64,000 nt of DNA from Halocafeteria seosinensis (lineage: Eukaryota > Sar > Bigyra > Bicosoecida), in the NCBI GenBank assembly GCA_001687465.1, contig LVLI01000118.1, positions 103,203 through 167,202 of the forward strand, in the 5' to 3' direction. Numbering within the stretch: the stretch's first letter is position 1; every line of letters begins with the position of its first letter. The notes below the pieces were generated by a model. The model searched no databases, was not told where the DNA came from, and was given only the letters and a program-made list of their open reading frames with translations. The translations under genes and the position numbers were made by a program. This document shows, in pieces, positions 13,201 to 24,529 of this stretch.

Positions 13201-15944
13201 TGATTTTCAAGGGGGATGTCAGGTAAACCATTCTGAGAAAACCGACGCCACGGAAGTACTGATCTAATGCATTTCTTAGCAACATCAGTGTTTACGGGGA
13301 TGAAATAAGGGCATAGGGCTGGCCAGATATCGGCAGCCACTCTCGGTCTAATGACCAATGAAAGGGTCCCTTCGGATTCATCAACGTCTTCTGGCAGAGG
13401 AGTATTCGGTGTGGCGCCTCCAGACTCGCTCTTTCGTTTGCGTGGACGAGAAAAACGCGACTTGTCTCTATGTCGATCTGCATCATACGCCGCGCTCCTC
13501 TTATCCACCATATATCGCACTAAGGAGGGAACACTACCATCCCACTCCTCATCACTGCTTTCATCGCCACACTCGTCGAACCCTCCAACAGCACTATGGA
13601 GCGAATCAGTAGACGAACTGCTAGTGCTGGCCCCATCACTATTATCCGAGTCACTATCTTCACTTGGAGCTACCATACTAGACTGCCTACCCATATCCAC
13701 ACGACTCCCGCTATGCGATGTATGCCGAATGAGACGATTTAGAAGAGCTCCCAGTTCTTCTCGACGTTTGCTAATCAATTTCTGTTGCTTATTTTGAGAC
13801 ATCCCTTCACCCTTTTCAGCACACAAGCGCATACCTTTCGTCTCGTATCGTCGTTTCCGCAAATAGTTTTCCCGCTCGAGAGCTTCTAATTTTCCACGAC
13901 GATCTTTGCCATCTCTCGGGTCATCTTTGGTACAGTACAACATGAATCGTCCGAGCAACTCCGGGATGTTATTCTGATCGATCCACTCGAACCTTAGGCA
14001 ATGACCGTTGTTCTGGGCACACGTGACATGGAATGCCCGACCACAGGTGCCATAATTGCACTGAACACACGCTCCACGCTTTTGCCGACAGATCAGACAT
14101 TTCAATTCAAAACGCCGGACATCTACTTTCTTGACATTGTGTACAGGAGATAGCAACTTTGGGTCTGGAAATTTTGGCTCCGGAAAATAAGTCGCACATT
14201 GCGTATGTATCCAATATTTTGGAGGCCGATCACATCTGCTAGGCGCATTGAGTAAAGCCCACACCTTGAACTGATTCTTCGTCATGGAGGACAGTTCAGC
14301 ATCAGGATCCGAATTCTGCAAGTCAGCAGCCACTGCTAACTCTACCATATCAATAAGCGATCCCATAACACTTGTCGCCTCATCTTCAATAGCGCCTTCA
14401 CTGGTTTGAAACGATCCTCCTCGATACCTCCGTTCATCAATTTTTGCCGCTCGAAACGACTGCTTCCCTTTCTTTAATAGTTTCGCAACATCTGTTTCCT
14501 CTTTGCTATCAACGGCTTTGAAACAACCACTATATTGGGGGCATAGACAGCATGGTATCTTGCTGGACTGTATACCGTACCGGCAAGGATCGCAGTACCA
14601 GGTACGGAAGCGTTTACCTGACTCCACATTCCTAGCGGGACAATGTCCCCGAAGTAACGCCTCCCCAAACGCATGATGTGGAGTAAGTTTGGACACCCGT
14701 GGCCATGCGTTGTCCAGGTAAGTCATAGACTTTCCGGAGCTAAGAGGGACTTTGTCTTCCTGCTTTAATTCTCCTGTCAGTATCCAATGTACTTCAGAAT
14801 TCGAGACCCCAGCACATCGCTGATGGACACAGATGCCACAGGCACAACACTGCAGAAGAGGATCATCCTGAAAACTACGGCTATCTCCACATCCCGTGCA
14901 TGACGGCCCCTCCAAGTTTAATAAAGCGATTGTTTCACGACTCTGTTCAGTCTTCTCCAGTTGTTTCATTCGTTTCGTTCTCTCGTAAGGGTCCTCACCA
15001 AAAAGTATTTCCAGTTGCCGCGAGGAGAGACCCTGGTTCTTCAACGTTTTGAAGGTTTGAAACGAAATAATACTCTGAACGAAGCGTGGAAGGTATCCGT
15101 ATTCCTGCTCTAGAGTGAGGTTACTGCTCGGAGATTTAACTATAGCATTGTATACGGGAGCAGAATTTGGCTTTGTGGAAGTTTTGCAACCGTGAGCCTG
15201 TTGTTGCGTACATTCTCCATTTGTGGAAGACTGGGCATCCTCAGCTGTAGAATCTCGGTTCAAGGGTGACAACTTCGAGGCTCTGTTGGCAGAAGACCGG
15301 TTGGAACTCGGGTTATGGCGTAACCGCCTGGCCTTAGTGAGAGTGTCTCTCGCCTCCTCCGGGACTCTGGATACCAAACAGTCTAGTAATAGTAAGAAAC
15401 TCTTCTTATACAAACCAAAGATATAGCATGCCTCATACCTATATACTGGGGGTGTTTGCGTCTCCGCGAGATGGCCTGCAGAGAGGAGAACTGTGCAAGC
15501 ACGCTTGTAGTTGGTTTGGAAGTAGACTAACTTACTTTTCTTTTCATCAACGAATTGGTCGATATTTGGCAAAGTTGCGTCCATTAGCTGTCTTGCATTT
15601 GTGTACATAGGACTTCCAGGTCGATAGTATTTCATGGCGTTGCGGATAATGCGTCGTACATCCTGCCGCATGTCTTCCAGACCCTCTTGGGTTTGCGTAT
15701 ACATCCCTCTTTCTAATTTCTGTGGGATTCATAAAATACTGACGACGTACTCTTTCCCTGACTACCATTAGCAACACCAAATACATACTTTTGCCATCCA
15801 ATAGAAGCACATTGGTTCTTGGATACAGCGATAGTACTCGGGATCTTGCTCCGGGGAGGGAACAGTGTTAAACACGTTACTCTTGTCCCCAGTTTGAACG
15901 GCATTGTGGAGTAGCCTCCTGGCTGCTTCATGAATTTGCTGCAT
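7269..15944 (-). CDS. giant bromodomain and multi-PHD (double PZP) chromatin reader
   Basis: Four exons by inspection: complement(7269..15366, 15439..15475, 15536..15719, 15789..15944), about 2,824 residues. The introns at 15476-15535 (60 nt) and 15367-15438 (72 nt) are multiples of three and stop-free, so the frame also reads through them unspliced. The N-terminus, split across exons, is a bromodomain (DPEYYRCIQEPM, then an NAMKYYRPGS-type helix). Next comes a PHD/zinc-knuckle/extended-PHD module at about residues 290-580, then a long disordered acidic and Ser-rich stretch. A second PZP module (CSICHGGD, NLAVHQRCYGV, IPEGDWFC) at about 1690-1890 closely resembles BRPF/Jade-type modules. A third PHD (CVCRKPYL to WCPWC) lies at about 2360-2440, followed by a conserved basic region. 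Such modules read modified histone tails, so a nuclear scaffold role is likely. Base 7438 is an N. The true start may lie upstream, because an acceptor-like TATCAG precedes the first exon given here. Confidence 0.75.
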
Positions 15945-16966
15945 ATCCAGTTTCCTTTCCCGTCGTTCCTGATACAAAACTAGTTAGAATTCTCGCCTAG
16001 TCCTGGCGCTTTCGCTCCTACTTATTGACCCCGGTTATACAACCAAATCGGCATCTCTCACTAAGGATAAGTCGATACCACTATTTTCTTGCCTGCAACT
16101 TCATAGAAAACGCAATTAGGACTCTCGATACAGCAAGAATGGGAGCCCAGAGACGACCATTCCTGCACGTGTTTTTTTTTTGAAACACACGACAATAGCA
16201 AAAAGGTTTTCCCGGGGACTCCAAAAGGGAGGGCGAGGACCCGGCGAAAAAGCACGAAGTCACTAGAACCACCCTCTCGTACAGACGTATGAAGACAACA
16301 AATGCTCTTTTAGGGTATTCATACAAAAGAGTAGACAATGCAGATTCACGGAAGCCCACAGAAACATTGAATCGTGCACTTACGACGGTAAATAGGGACG
16401 ATATTCCGTGTTGAGGGACGTGGACGGCAGGCCCAATCAAAAGTAAAATAGCTATTTTATACAAGCGCACGGCTACCTTAACCCTTATCGCCCTATGATC
16501 ACTTTTTGTTGATTCCCTTGCACCATATGGGATATTCTGACAAATCAACGCTGGATAATTTTTGTATACTCTGGCATGATCATTGTGTATTCAGGTTTGT
16601 GATTTCAAATGACCTCTTCCGGGAGCTACAAACATTGTAAAATGGTAGAAGTTCCTAGACACTAGGAATGTGTTTGTGTGCATTGTATGAGAATAGGGAT
16701 GCAATTTTTGTCTTGGTAGGAACAGCAAGCTGCCATTTGCCAACAGATTCTCAGTAATCCTCAATGGTTTGCTGACTTCTGCGATAGAGATCAATTGAAT
16801 TACAATTATGAATACATTAGCCTACCAGAACAGAAATGGGGAGAACTTGGAGACTTCCACCCATTGCTGCGGCACATCGTACATACACTCAGGTGTGGCA
16901 CTGTAACTTCAGTGACTTTGTACTACCAGGTACCCACAGTACAGTCATGCAGCACTTCCTCGTGCT

Positions 16967-17259
16967 GTTCTTCCTCTTGAAATATCGCCTTAGCGCCGAC
17001 ATACATGGACATACCTACCTCTCTGTTCCAATGCTTGCTAATTGAATGAATGCCCCACGGTGAGAGCAGAATCTGTTGTACAATTGTACGTAATTGTACA
17101 ACTGTACTACAGCACTACAGGACTGTGTATATACTGTACGTGTCGGTAACGCAGCAATTCGTCGACGAATCGTCGTTTTGTTCCTCCTCTTGAAATATCG
17201 CCTTAGAATCGACATACCTACCTCCCTGTTCCAATGCTGGCTGAATGAATGAATGCCAC
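16967..17259 (+). repeat. direct repeat of an ~80-bp block, with a short palindrome between copies
   Basis: Two copies (16967-17053 and 17180-17259) share a CTTGAAATATCGCCTTAG core followed by GACATACCTACCTC, CTGTTCCAATGCT and GAATGAATGCC. Between them, 17075-17102 is an inverted repeat, GTTGTACAATT against AATTGTACAAC around a 6-nt loop. Confidence 0.75.
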
Positions 17260-17268
17260 CGGAAATAG

Positions 17269-17308
17269 TGGAGGTCCCGTTGTCGATAGAGGTCCCGTTG
17301 TCGATAGA
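17269..17308 (+). repeat. 18-bp tandem repeat (2 copies)
   Basis: The unit AGGTCCCGTTGTCGATAG occurs twice head to tail. It is short and may be incidental, but is exact. Confidence 0.7.
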
Positions 17309-17744
17309 GAAGGGAACAATAGTAAGTACATAGATGTTGGGTCCAAGTACGTCGCGAATCTTCGACTTCTTTCTTCACAGGTGCCTCGAAAGGAGGTCAA
17401 GGGGTTGATAACGTTTACCTTGGAATATCCATGGAACCACGTTGAGAAGAGAATCCGAATTCCATTGCGTATGATGTGAATCCATTTCGCACTACAGCAT
17501 CTTTGTTGAAGGAGCCCTCAAAAGTGTTTTGCAACGTTCATCAAGGAATTATGAGATCACTGGGAGTTGTAATCAGCATTGTGCACTGAATGATCTTAGT
17601 CTACCCACAACAACAAAGAATCTAGTGTTTATGTTCTTCTCCATATGCTAAAACCAGTCTGTTTTCAGCGGAAAAAGAAAACATCCGTTGAACGAACTTT
17701 ACAAGAAAGCTTCCTAAACACAACTCGACAATGCACAACTGACA

Positions 17745-20507
17745 ATGAGTAGTCCGCCGAAGAAGAGATCGAGAAGGCCGAAGCGGTACCGATCATATTC
17801 CCGGGGGCAGGAAAAGCTACTACGCGGGGGTCTAGATGTTTGTCCAGACCAAAGGTATCGTGGATTCTCTAAGTCCTCTCGTTCGACACATCTTTTTTTC
17901 TCCGATGACAAAGATGATACTACTGAGATTGGTGAGACTGTAACGCCCTCGGAAACAATATTCACCACGGGTGGGGAAAACAGTGAGGTGAGCGCGGGGG
18001 AATCACAAAGGCTTTCAGATAGGAAAAAGTTTCCCAGCGCTACAGAAGTTGATATAGGAAATGGACGCGAGGGTAACGCCAATGCAAACCAAGAACAGAC
18101 TTTGGTTCGTAGGGGGAGAAGTAATGCCGAAGCGGGCTGTAAAAAGAAGCAGAAGAAAGGCCCAATTGACATTGAAAAAGCAAGTCCCTTCTCAGCTTCG
18201 GTGACTAAAACTCGGAACCCTGCAAACGCGAACAAGGGACATAGCTCAAGCAATCCAAAAACTGTTGAACATTCTGAAGGAGCAAACTCAGATAAACTCG
18301 GCTTAATCCAACGACGGCAGGAAAATGGTTCGCCAGTTACTGCCGCTCCTCCCCCAACGAGCACGAGCTCCGCTACTCTACACTCGAGAGGGAAGGGATT
18401 GTTGGTAACCCAAGACGAAAAGTATGAGGATACAAGTGAGTATCGGATAGAGGTAGATGTATGACAGTTTAGACTTTGTCCCTTCACCGATGCGTTTGTG
18501 CCCTGTGGTATGTCTTGTACAGGTCGCAAAGCAGCGTTGTTGAACTGTTTGGAAGAAACCCAGGATGTCACTCGGTACCCGAAATTACAGCTCACTTCCG
18601 AAGACAGGGGGGCAATAGAGGAGATGATCAACAACAGTGACGATGACTTAACGCATACGCGTTTTAGTGATTTCCAGTCTTTCAAATTCAGCATCCAAAG
18701 TGCAGTGGAGAGTCGGGAGAATCAGATGGTAGCGACTCTTGTTGCAATCGAGTTGTGGGAAAGAATCCTGAAAAAGATACCATCAACGCCACCAGGGATA
18801 CCTTTGGAGGCAGGTACGTTGAACTCTAAGAAGGGGAAACCAGAGTTCTTGTGAGGAGTTCTATCTTAGGTTGGTCTTGCAGGCGACAAGGGTTTCGTGA
18901 AGTTCGTCCAGAGTGTGAGACAGATGCCATACACGAAGCACGTGAAGTACCTGTCGCAATGCCAGATATGGGGAGCAGGCAATCTTCCCGATGGAAGGTT
19001 GTATGTTCGTCCGGTATATCGCAAGCTGTACAAAGTACTACGTGATGAGCCAGCTTCTACGTTGTTTACCATCGAAGGAACTCCTGGAATAGGGAAGACT
19101 ACGATGATTCCCTACATGATTTGGCGTTTATTAAGGGAGACCCCGCCACCAGAAAACATTTTCTTTTGTCCCCAGCAAGAAAACAAGCATTTCCTTCGCA
19201 TTGCTAGAACTGGAGCAATAACCCGCGTCACCAAAGTAGAGCTCAAGAATCAACTGCATCCTGGCGATTATGTTCTCATCGATGGAGAAGTCGGAAGCTC
19301 TATGGGGAGCGTTTCTGGATATGCCATACGCCTGGAAAGGGTCAAAATGGTTGCCTTCATCTCCCCTCGGAAACGTAACAGGCAGTGTTTTGGAAACGAA
19401 CGGCTGAAACGGAAACTAATGCCACCATGGGGGATTCAGGAACTTCTTGATTGCCGCGAACATGTGTATAAGACCATACCAAGAGAAGATGTCCTGAATC
19501 GCTTCAAACAAGCTGGTGGTGTCGCGCGGTATGTGTTTCGTGACGGAGACTGGACACTCATCAAGTCTGAGCTATCGAAACTGGATTTGTCGACGATCCT
19601 CCACTACACGGGCGAGATACGAGAGTCGACATCAACAGACGATGGGAGGTTTCGTGTTCTGCATGCATGGCCAGATGCTGCTCATTCCTGTCCGTTTCAG
19701 TTTGAAGCGGGTATTATCCGATTTGCTTCAACTGCTGTCCAGAATTATGTGTTGACAAAGTGGGACCAACAGCAATGGCTGGAGATCCTTGAAGAGTTAT
19801 GGCAGAATACAGGAATCGAAATACAAGGATACAGGAATCTGTTCGAAACAGCATGTCACAAACTTTTGCCTCAGACGGAACCACACTCGAAACCGTTAAG
19901 ATTAAAATACCAGGCTCTGGAGAAGCACCCAGGGGGATGGACACGAAGTGGGAAGAAAGCCAAGTTGCGTTTACTTAAGGCTGAGATGGTCGATTTTGGC
20001 GGCTGTACTGCCATCGATAGGCTTGTGGAGAAGTCTCGAAACATGGCCGACTTTGAAGGTGTATATGCGGACCCCCTTGAGGGGCGTTACCCTTCCGTTG
20101 ACGCAGTTATCATTCCCAAAGATTTAACGCAAGCGCCGATTCTCTTGCAGTATACGGTAGGTGAAGATCGCTTATTGGACATGTATGGGGTGTTAGGGGT
20201 CTGGGAGAGTCTTAGTGGTCACTTCTCGAAACTCCCGGTATTCTACTTCGTGGTGCCTGATCATCGCCTTGATACCTTTCAGCCAAAACTTCCTAAGTAT
20301 TCGCATGGAATCAAGCAAGCAGCGGTGAAAGATCTGTTCAAGAAAATGCAATTTTACATTGTATCCCTCTGTCATGGTAAGGTTGCACTTATCCACGGTT
20401 GCCCCAGTAGCATGTTACACCTGTTCTGTCCTGCAGACAAGCTGAAGAAGCGACTCATAGATGGTACGGCTGGAAACGGAGGAACACCGTCCAGTACTAG
20501 AAGATGA
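17745..20507 (+). CDS. Crinkler-RHS-type protein: P-loop NTPase plus restriction-endonuclease-like domain
   Basis: Three exons, 17745..18435, 18523..18813 and 18883..20507, about 868 residues with no stop or frameshift. Introns (87 and 69 nt) have GTGAGT/ACAG and GTACGT/GCAG sites and keep frame. Residues 1-230 are charged, low-complexity and basic at the start (a possible nuclear signal). A P-loop (GTPGIGKTTM) lies near residue 393. It is followed by RFKQAGGVARYVF, which matches the RFxxxGGVPRxxF signature shared by Crinkler and trypanosome RHS NTPases. The C-terminus (about 725-760) has VDAVIIP then ILLQYTV, matching the D...QxT catalytic pattern of the linked REase-fold nuclease. The family is known from effector-like proteins and from proteins linked to retrotransposons; its role here is inferred only. 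The gene sits alone, flanked by repeats. Confidence 0.8.
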
Positions 20508-20856
20508 AGGTGTGACAACAAGGGGTACTCACTACCCGTTTGGGAGTTTCCGTACAGCGATTAACCGAGTTGGGGTAACCCTTCAGTCAGTGATGCACTG
20601 TAGCGCCACATATGCTGTGATAGCAGTCATAACCGAAAGCGAAGCGACACACACACATACTAGTATGCTGTACATATATACGTTCTTGTGTGTGGAGTGC
20701 ATAAGGGTCTCATAATGGAACGTGTGCAATAAAACACTTCTTGTTCGGTTCCCTGTGTTGACAGGGGTGTATTAGTAGGGCTCCTACCTGAGTCTTAGAT
20801 CGTGGTCACCAGTTCCTAATTTTTTACAACCATTGTAGTCGCCCACAAGTCATATC

Positions 20857-21026
20857 GCAGAAATTAAAATTGCAGTGCACTGAAGCAGTGCACTTTCTGA
20901 TACCAGCTCCACTGTTAAGAATCCCCAACATTAACTTAAACAATTGCGGAAATTAGAATTGCAGTGCACTTTCTGACACCAGCTCCATTGTTAAGAGTCC
21001 CCAACATCAACTTAAACAATTGCGGG
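20857..21026 (+). repeat. tandem repeat, two ~80-90 bp units
   Basis: Units at 20857-20949 and 20947-21026 share AATTGCAGTGCAC, TTTCTGA, CCAGCTCCA, GTTAAGA and ATCCCCAACAT-type blocks, and both end in CTTAAACAATTGCGG. The first copy has a 14-bp internal duplication (CAGTGCAC repeated). Confidence 0.85.
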
Positions 21027-21119
21027 TAGTCACCAGTCTACAGGGTCTACGTTGACGTTGCAGTGTCACAGTGTCACACATCCAAGGATAGCAGGGGAAG
21101 GCGGAGAAAGCGAAACGCA

Positions 21120-21850
21120 CGCAATAGCCGACGACGAATGTGTGTGTGACCGACGGCCCACCGCCGTGCCACCGGCAGTTGGATGTGAACCGCTACACTT
21201 AGGTAGCAGCTGGCGCCCGTGTCTGGCAGCAACGGGCCCGCTGTTCCACCACAAGAGCGGCAGCGCAAACGAGGGAATTCAAAGCATTGACGCAAACCCG
21301 TACAGTACTTCAGCAATCATTTCCTTGTCCCCATGTCGGTACACCCACGTGGCTAGCTAGCAGTGCATTGCTTGATAGGATTGGGACGTTATTGTTGTTT
21401 GTGTCCTCTTGCACGTACAAGTTGCTTGCTCTTCGGCTGGTCTCGTTTCTCTCACACACACATATGTGACAGATAGCCCACCGGCCGGGGAGTTGACCGC
21501 ATCCTAGCGGTATGCGCCCGTGTTAAGCAGTGACGGGCCCGCTGTTCCTGCAGCCTTGCTGACATGTGGGAACACAACCCTGGTTTTGCTCAGGAGGCAT
21601 CGGGGGTGCCATGCCTGCGCCAACGATGTCAGGATTACCAAGGCTCACGTATCTGGTTTCCATCCGAGATGTTCTATCCGTCTCGCGGTATGACGCCCAG
21701 CTTCTCTCCTGGCTTTAATGTGCGGCTTCCAAATGCTCCTTCCCGTCTGCGTCTCGTCGTTTCTCCCCAGTCTCGGCGCACCCGCATGGCTAGCTAGCAG
21801 TTCATTGCTTAGTCGGATGGGGAGGAAATTGTTTGTGTCCTCTTGCAGAA
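21120..21850 (+). repeat. diverged tandem duplication, ~350-bp unit
   Basis: Two segments (about 21120-21420 and 21470-21845) share, in the same order, CGGGCCCGCTGTTCC, a TGGCTAGCTAGCAGT block followed by CATTGCTT, and TTGTTTGTGTCCTCTTGCA. They could be old transposon ends or a simple duplication; no coding region joins them. Confidence 0.6.
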
Positions 21851-21929
21851 CAGCAGCAGTAGACGGTTTAGCGTTCTGTGCTGCTTGTAGTAGCGACCTT
21901 GTCGTAACTTACTCGTAAGTATTGGAGGG

Positions 21930-22451
21930 ATGGATAGAAGTTTCACATCCCAGAGCAAAGTTGCAATTCCAGAAGCAACCTCGATTGAGGTCGTGGAAGC
22001 TCTTCTGTGGAATTTCAATTTAGCCAACCCGACACTGAGTAACAGGGGAGATGCGGAACTTTCGCAAGCTGATGACGGCCAAACTGTCAGTCACGTTGAT
22101 GCGCCACAACGTGAAGATGTGTGTGTGAAGATGTTGGAGCGGTTCGGGGTAGGGGGTCACATACGTGTGTGTTACCCCTCACACCGTGTAGCGTACCCTG
22201 TAGCATACAGGTCGTCCGGTAGGAGCAATACTAATACAGACCGAGTCAGTGTGTGTATCGCAGCACTTCCGCTATGCGGTGCTGTCAAATACACAGTTTC
22301 TCCAGACGCTGCGGCAATGCGTTACCACAGGGATAGAAATCAGTTGTGCTGTTGTGCATGCATCGAAATCAAACGGGGACTTCGCGCAGCATGCATGGAA
22401 CGGGAGTCTGTGATCAAGTCTGTGCACAAGAGCAAACTCTCCCTGCAATAA
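21930..22451 (+). CDS. dubious open frame, 173 codons
   Basis: Starts at an ATG but shows no domain, signal peptide or membrane segment that I recognise. It lies in a repeat-rich spacer. Codon use is unremarkable. It may be a chance frame or an exon of a degraded element. Listed because it is the longest frame in a 2.7-kb gap. Confidence 0.15.
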   Translation: MDRSFTSQSKVAIPEATSIEVVEALLWNFNLANPTLSNRGDAELSQADDGQTVSHVDAPQREDVCVKMLERFGVGGHIRVCYPSHRVAYPVAYRSSGRSNTNTDRVSVCIAALPLCGAVKYTVSPDAAAMRYHRDRNQLCCCACIEIKRGLRAACMERESVIKSVHKSKLSLQ

Positions 22452-23171
22452 ATCTCTGACGTTATGACAGTAGCAGTGCTTTCTCTTTAGATAAAAAGCA
22501 ATTCCTTCTCGCAGGTTCCCACTTGCCAAGGTCTTGAAGTGGTGAATGGGGGCGACTCGGGAGTTTGCAGCAGAGCTAATAAGTTGTAGCTCAAATATAC
22601 CAATGATGTGCTCTTCTCAATATCCATATCGACGCAACCAAGAAGACTAGAAACTTGTAGTCCCCAACCGGTAGAATGACACAGGCCTTGTTGAAGAAGG
22701 CTCCTTTCCTTCCCTTTCTTCCGAGCAACTTATTTCGGTTCAACGTCCTGGTTCACACACACTGTACTCGGTTGAGTTGTTCAGCGTGTGTTACACCATT
22801 TCTGTTGCGTTGCAAGAGAAAAAAAATTGCCACTGGTGTACCCCGCACCATTTAAAGAACAGGTTGCATCTGTTACGTAGAGAAGAGCAGTTGCATATTC
22901 CACACCAAAATTGCAGCCTCAGGTTGACTCACGCTGTTCTTCTACGTACCGACTCGCATTCTGTGACTCGTTCGGGCGGCATTTATTCTGCATAACACTT
23001 GCTGTACGACACTCATCAGAGTCCTAACTATCAAAGCCGCACTCTCAAACGTGGCGATGCACGTGTTGTGGTACGGGCCAGCTGAGGTGTAGAAGTTGCG
23101 CGCGATTGCTGATCGTACAACACAAGGTGTCCGAGCGTACTGGTTCAAACCAGAGGAACTACTACCCTGTA

Positions 23172-24489
23172 ATGAGGAGAACTAGCAGTGACGAACAGTA
23201 TCGAACGCACTATTTAGGCGAGCATGTGTTCCATGTTCGGAGACGATATGTAAACCTACAAGTGACTGACACGACAACAAATAGCGTGGTTGTTAGAGGA
23301 GCTGATCTGGTAAGAACGTAGTGGTTACCCATTGAAGTCGACATATTGTCAGAGAGTTTGAGTGTCACAGGCAAGAGGGAAACCTGTTATCATCCATAAA
23401 TGTTTCAATCTTCAATCAAGAGGTCAAGGTGCGTGCCTTCAGTCCGTTAGATCCATTGGTACTTGTAGCGGACGTTTGACGCATCTGTAACTGTTTCGGC
23501 CTTGCTGCAGCGAAGAGACTATTGGTTGAGATAAGGGTACTTCGCCATTTCGGAAATCATGGAAACATTATACATCTTATAGATTTAATGATGTATCCAC
23601 CGGATAGTTCCACGTGCGAGGCACTATACTTGGTGACCGAGTCGTTTGACTGCAGCCTTCGGGCGTTATTGCGCTCCAACCAGGTTTTCCAAGCCAAGCA
23701 CATACAATACTTTTTATACCAGATATTACGGTCCCTGAAATACCTTCATTCGGCTGGAATTGCCCACACAAATTTGTCCAGTGCGGAAGCAATGGTGAAT
23801 AACCGGTGCGACTTGTCTCTTGTTGGATTCGGAAATGCTCACGATGGCCCGCTGATACCGGAAAGGATCTTCGGAGACGAATCGATCCCTTTACGCCACA
23901 GAGCACCTGAAGTTCTGTGCGAAAATTATAACTATCCATTTGCTACTGACATCTGGGCCACCGGTTGTATACTTGCAGAGTTCATCCTTCGCAGCTCTGC
24001 CACATTTGTGGGGGATACCAGTTCCGAATGTCTCAGTTCAATTTGTACAGTCATAGGGAGTCCTAGTCAACAGGAACTTGAAGATGTGATGGGCACAAAG
24101 GATGAGGAACTCAGAGAGCAGCTGAGATCTACTCCCGCTTCCGGTATGCAACTTTCTTACCGCTCCATGTTCATATCCTAAATTAACACGCACGGTGTAA
24201 TCGTGCCGCAGGCATTCGAGCGACGCTTGAGACCGCACTTGGTCCAACCGGCGCTGACTTGCTTTGGAGCTTGTTGAAATTCGATCCTAGGAAACGGATG
24301 ACAGCCGAAGAGGCTTTGCAGCATGAGTACTTCAGAAGGATTAGAAGGCAGTCAACAGAACCTATATGTAACGTACCTTTTCGGGTGTGTTGGGATTCGC
24401 TGGATTCGTCCCCTTCATCGTATATTTTCGATAGAATACGAGAAGAAACAGCTGCGATCGAGTCAGCAAATGCGGAAAAAGAGTTCTAA
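23172..24489 (+). CDS. MAP kinase-family pseudokinase
   Basis: Four exons, 23172..23309, 23371..23428, 23511..24143 and 24212..24489, giving about 368 residues, the usual MAPK length. All junctions are GT-AG and keep frame. The order is that of a MAPK: FHVRRRYVNLQ at the N-terminus, a beta-3 strand, AKRLLVEIRVLRHFGNH leading into the C-helix, then catalytic loop, activation segment, RHRAPEVL and LLKFDPRKRMTAEEALQH. Every catalytic signature is altered. The Gly-rich loop reads TDTTTN, the VAIKK lysine is His (VIIHK, H55), HRD is HTN (151-153), DFG is GFG (171-173), and no TxY is present. Likely a non-catalytic scaffold or allosteric partner. It ends 40 bp from the convergent ankyrin gene. Confidence 0.8.
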
Positions 24490-24529
24490 ATGAACTTCCT
24501 ATTGCTGTCACTGTGGAAGTGAAGCTTGT

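Larger units (their letters stand above)
15945..17744. other. intergenic with short repeats
   Basis: About 1.8 kb between divergent genes. A 155-codon minus-strand frame (16081-16548) has no recognisable features and is not called. The right half carries the duplicated block and small tandem repeats listed separately. Upstream exons of the PHD gene could lie at its left end. Confidence 0.5.
20508..23171. other. repeat-rich spacer
   Basis: About 2.7 kb with CA-rich microsatellite (about 20646-20665), an 80-90 bp tandem repeat and a diverged ~350-bp duplication, described separately. A 173-codon frame at 21930-22451 is the only longish open frame. Confidence 0.6.

Noticed and set aside
16081-16548. 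155-codon minus-strand frame
   Set aside because: No domain and no splice sites linking it in frame to the PHD gene; probably chance.
23125-23160. tRNA-like sequence (GGTGTCCGAGCG, GGTTCAAACC)
   Set aside because: A-box-like and B-box-like pieces are too close together for a tRNA, with no acceptor or anticodon stem.
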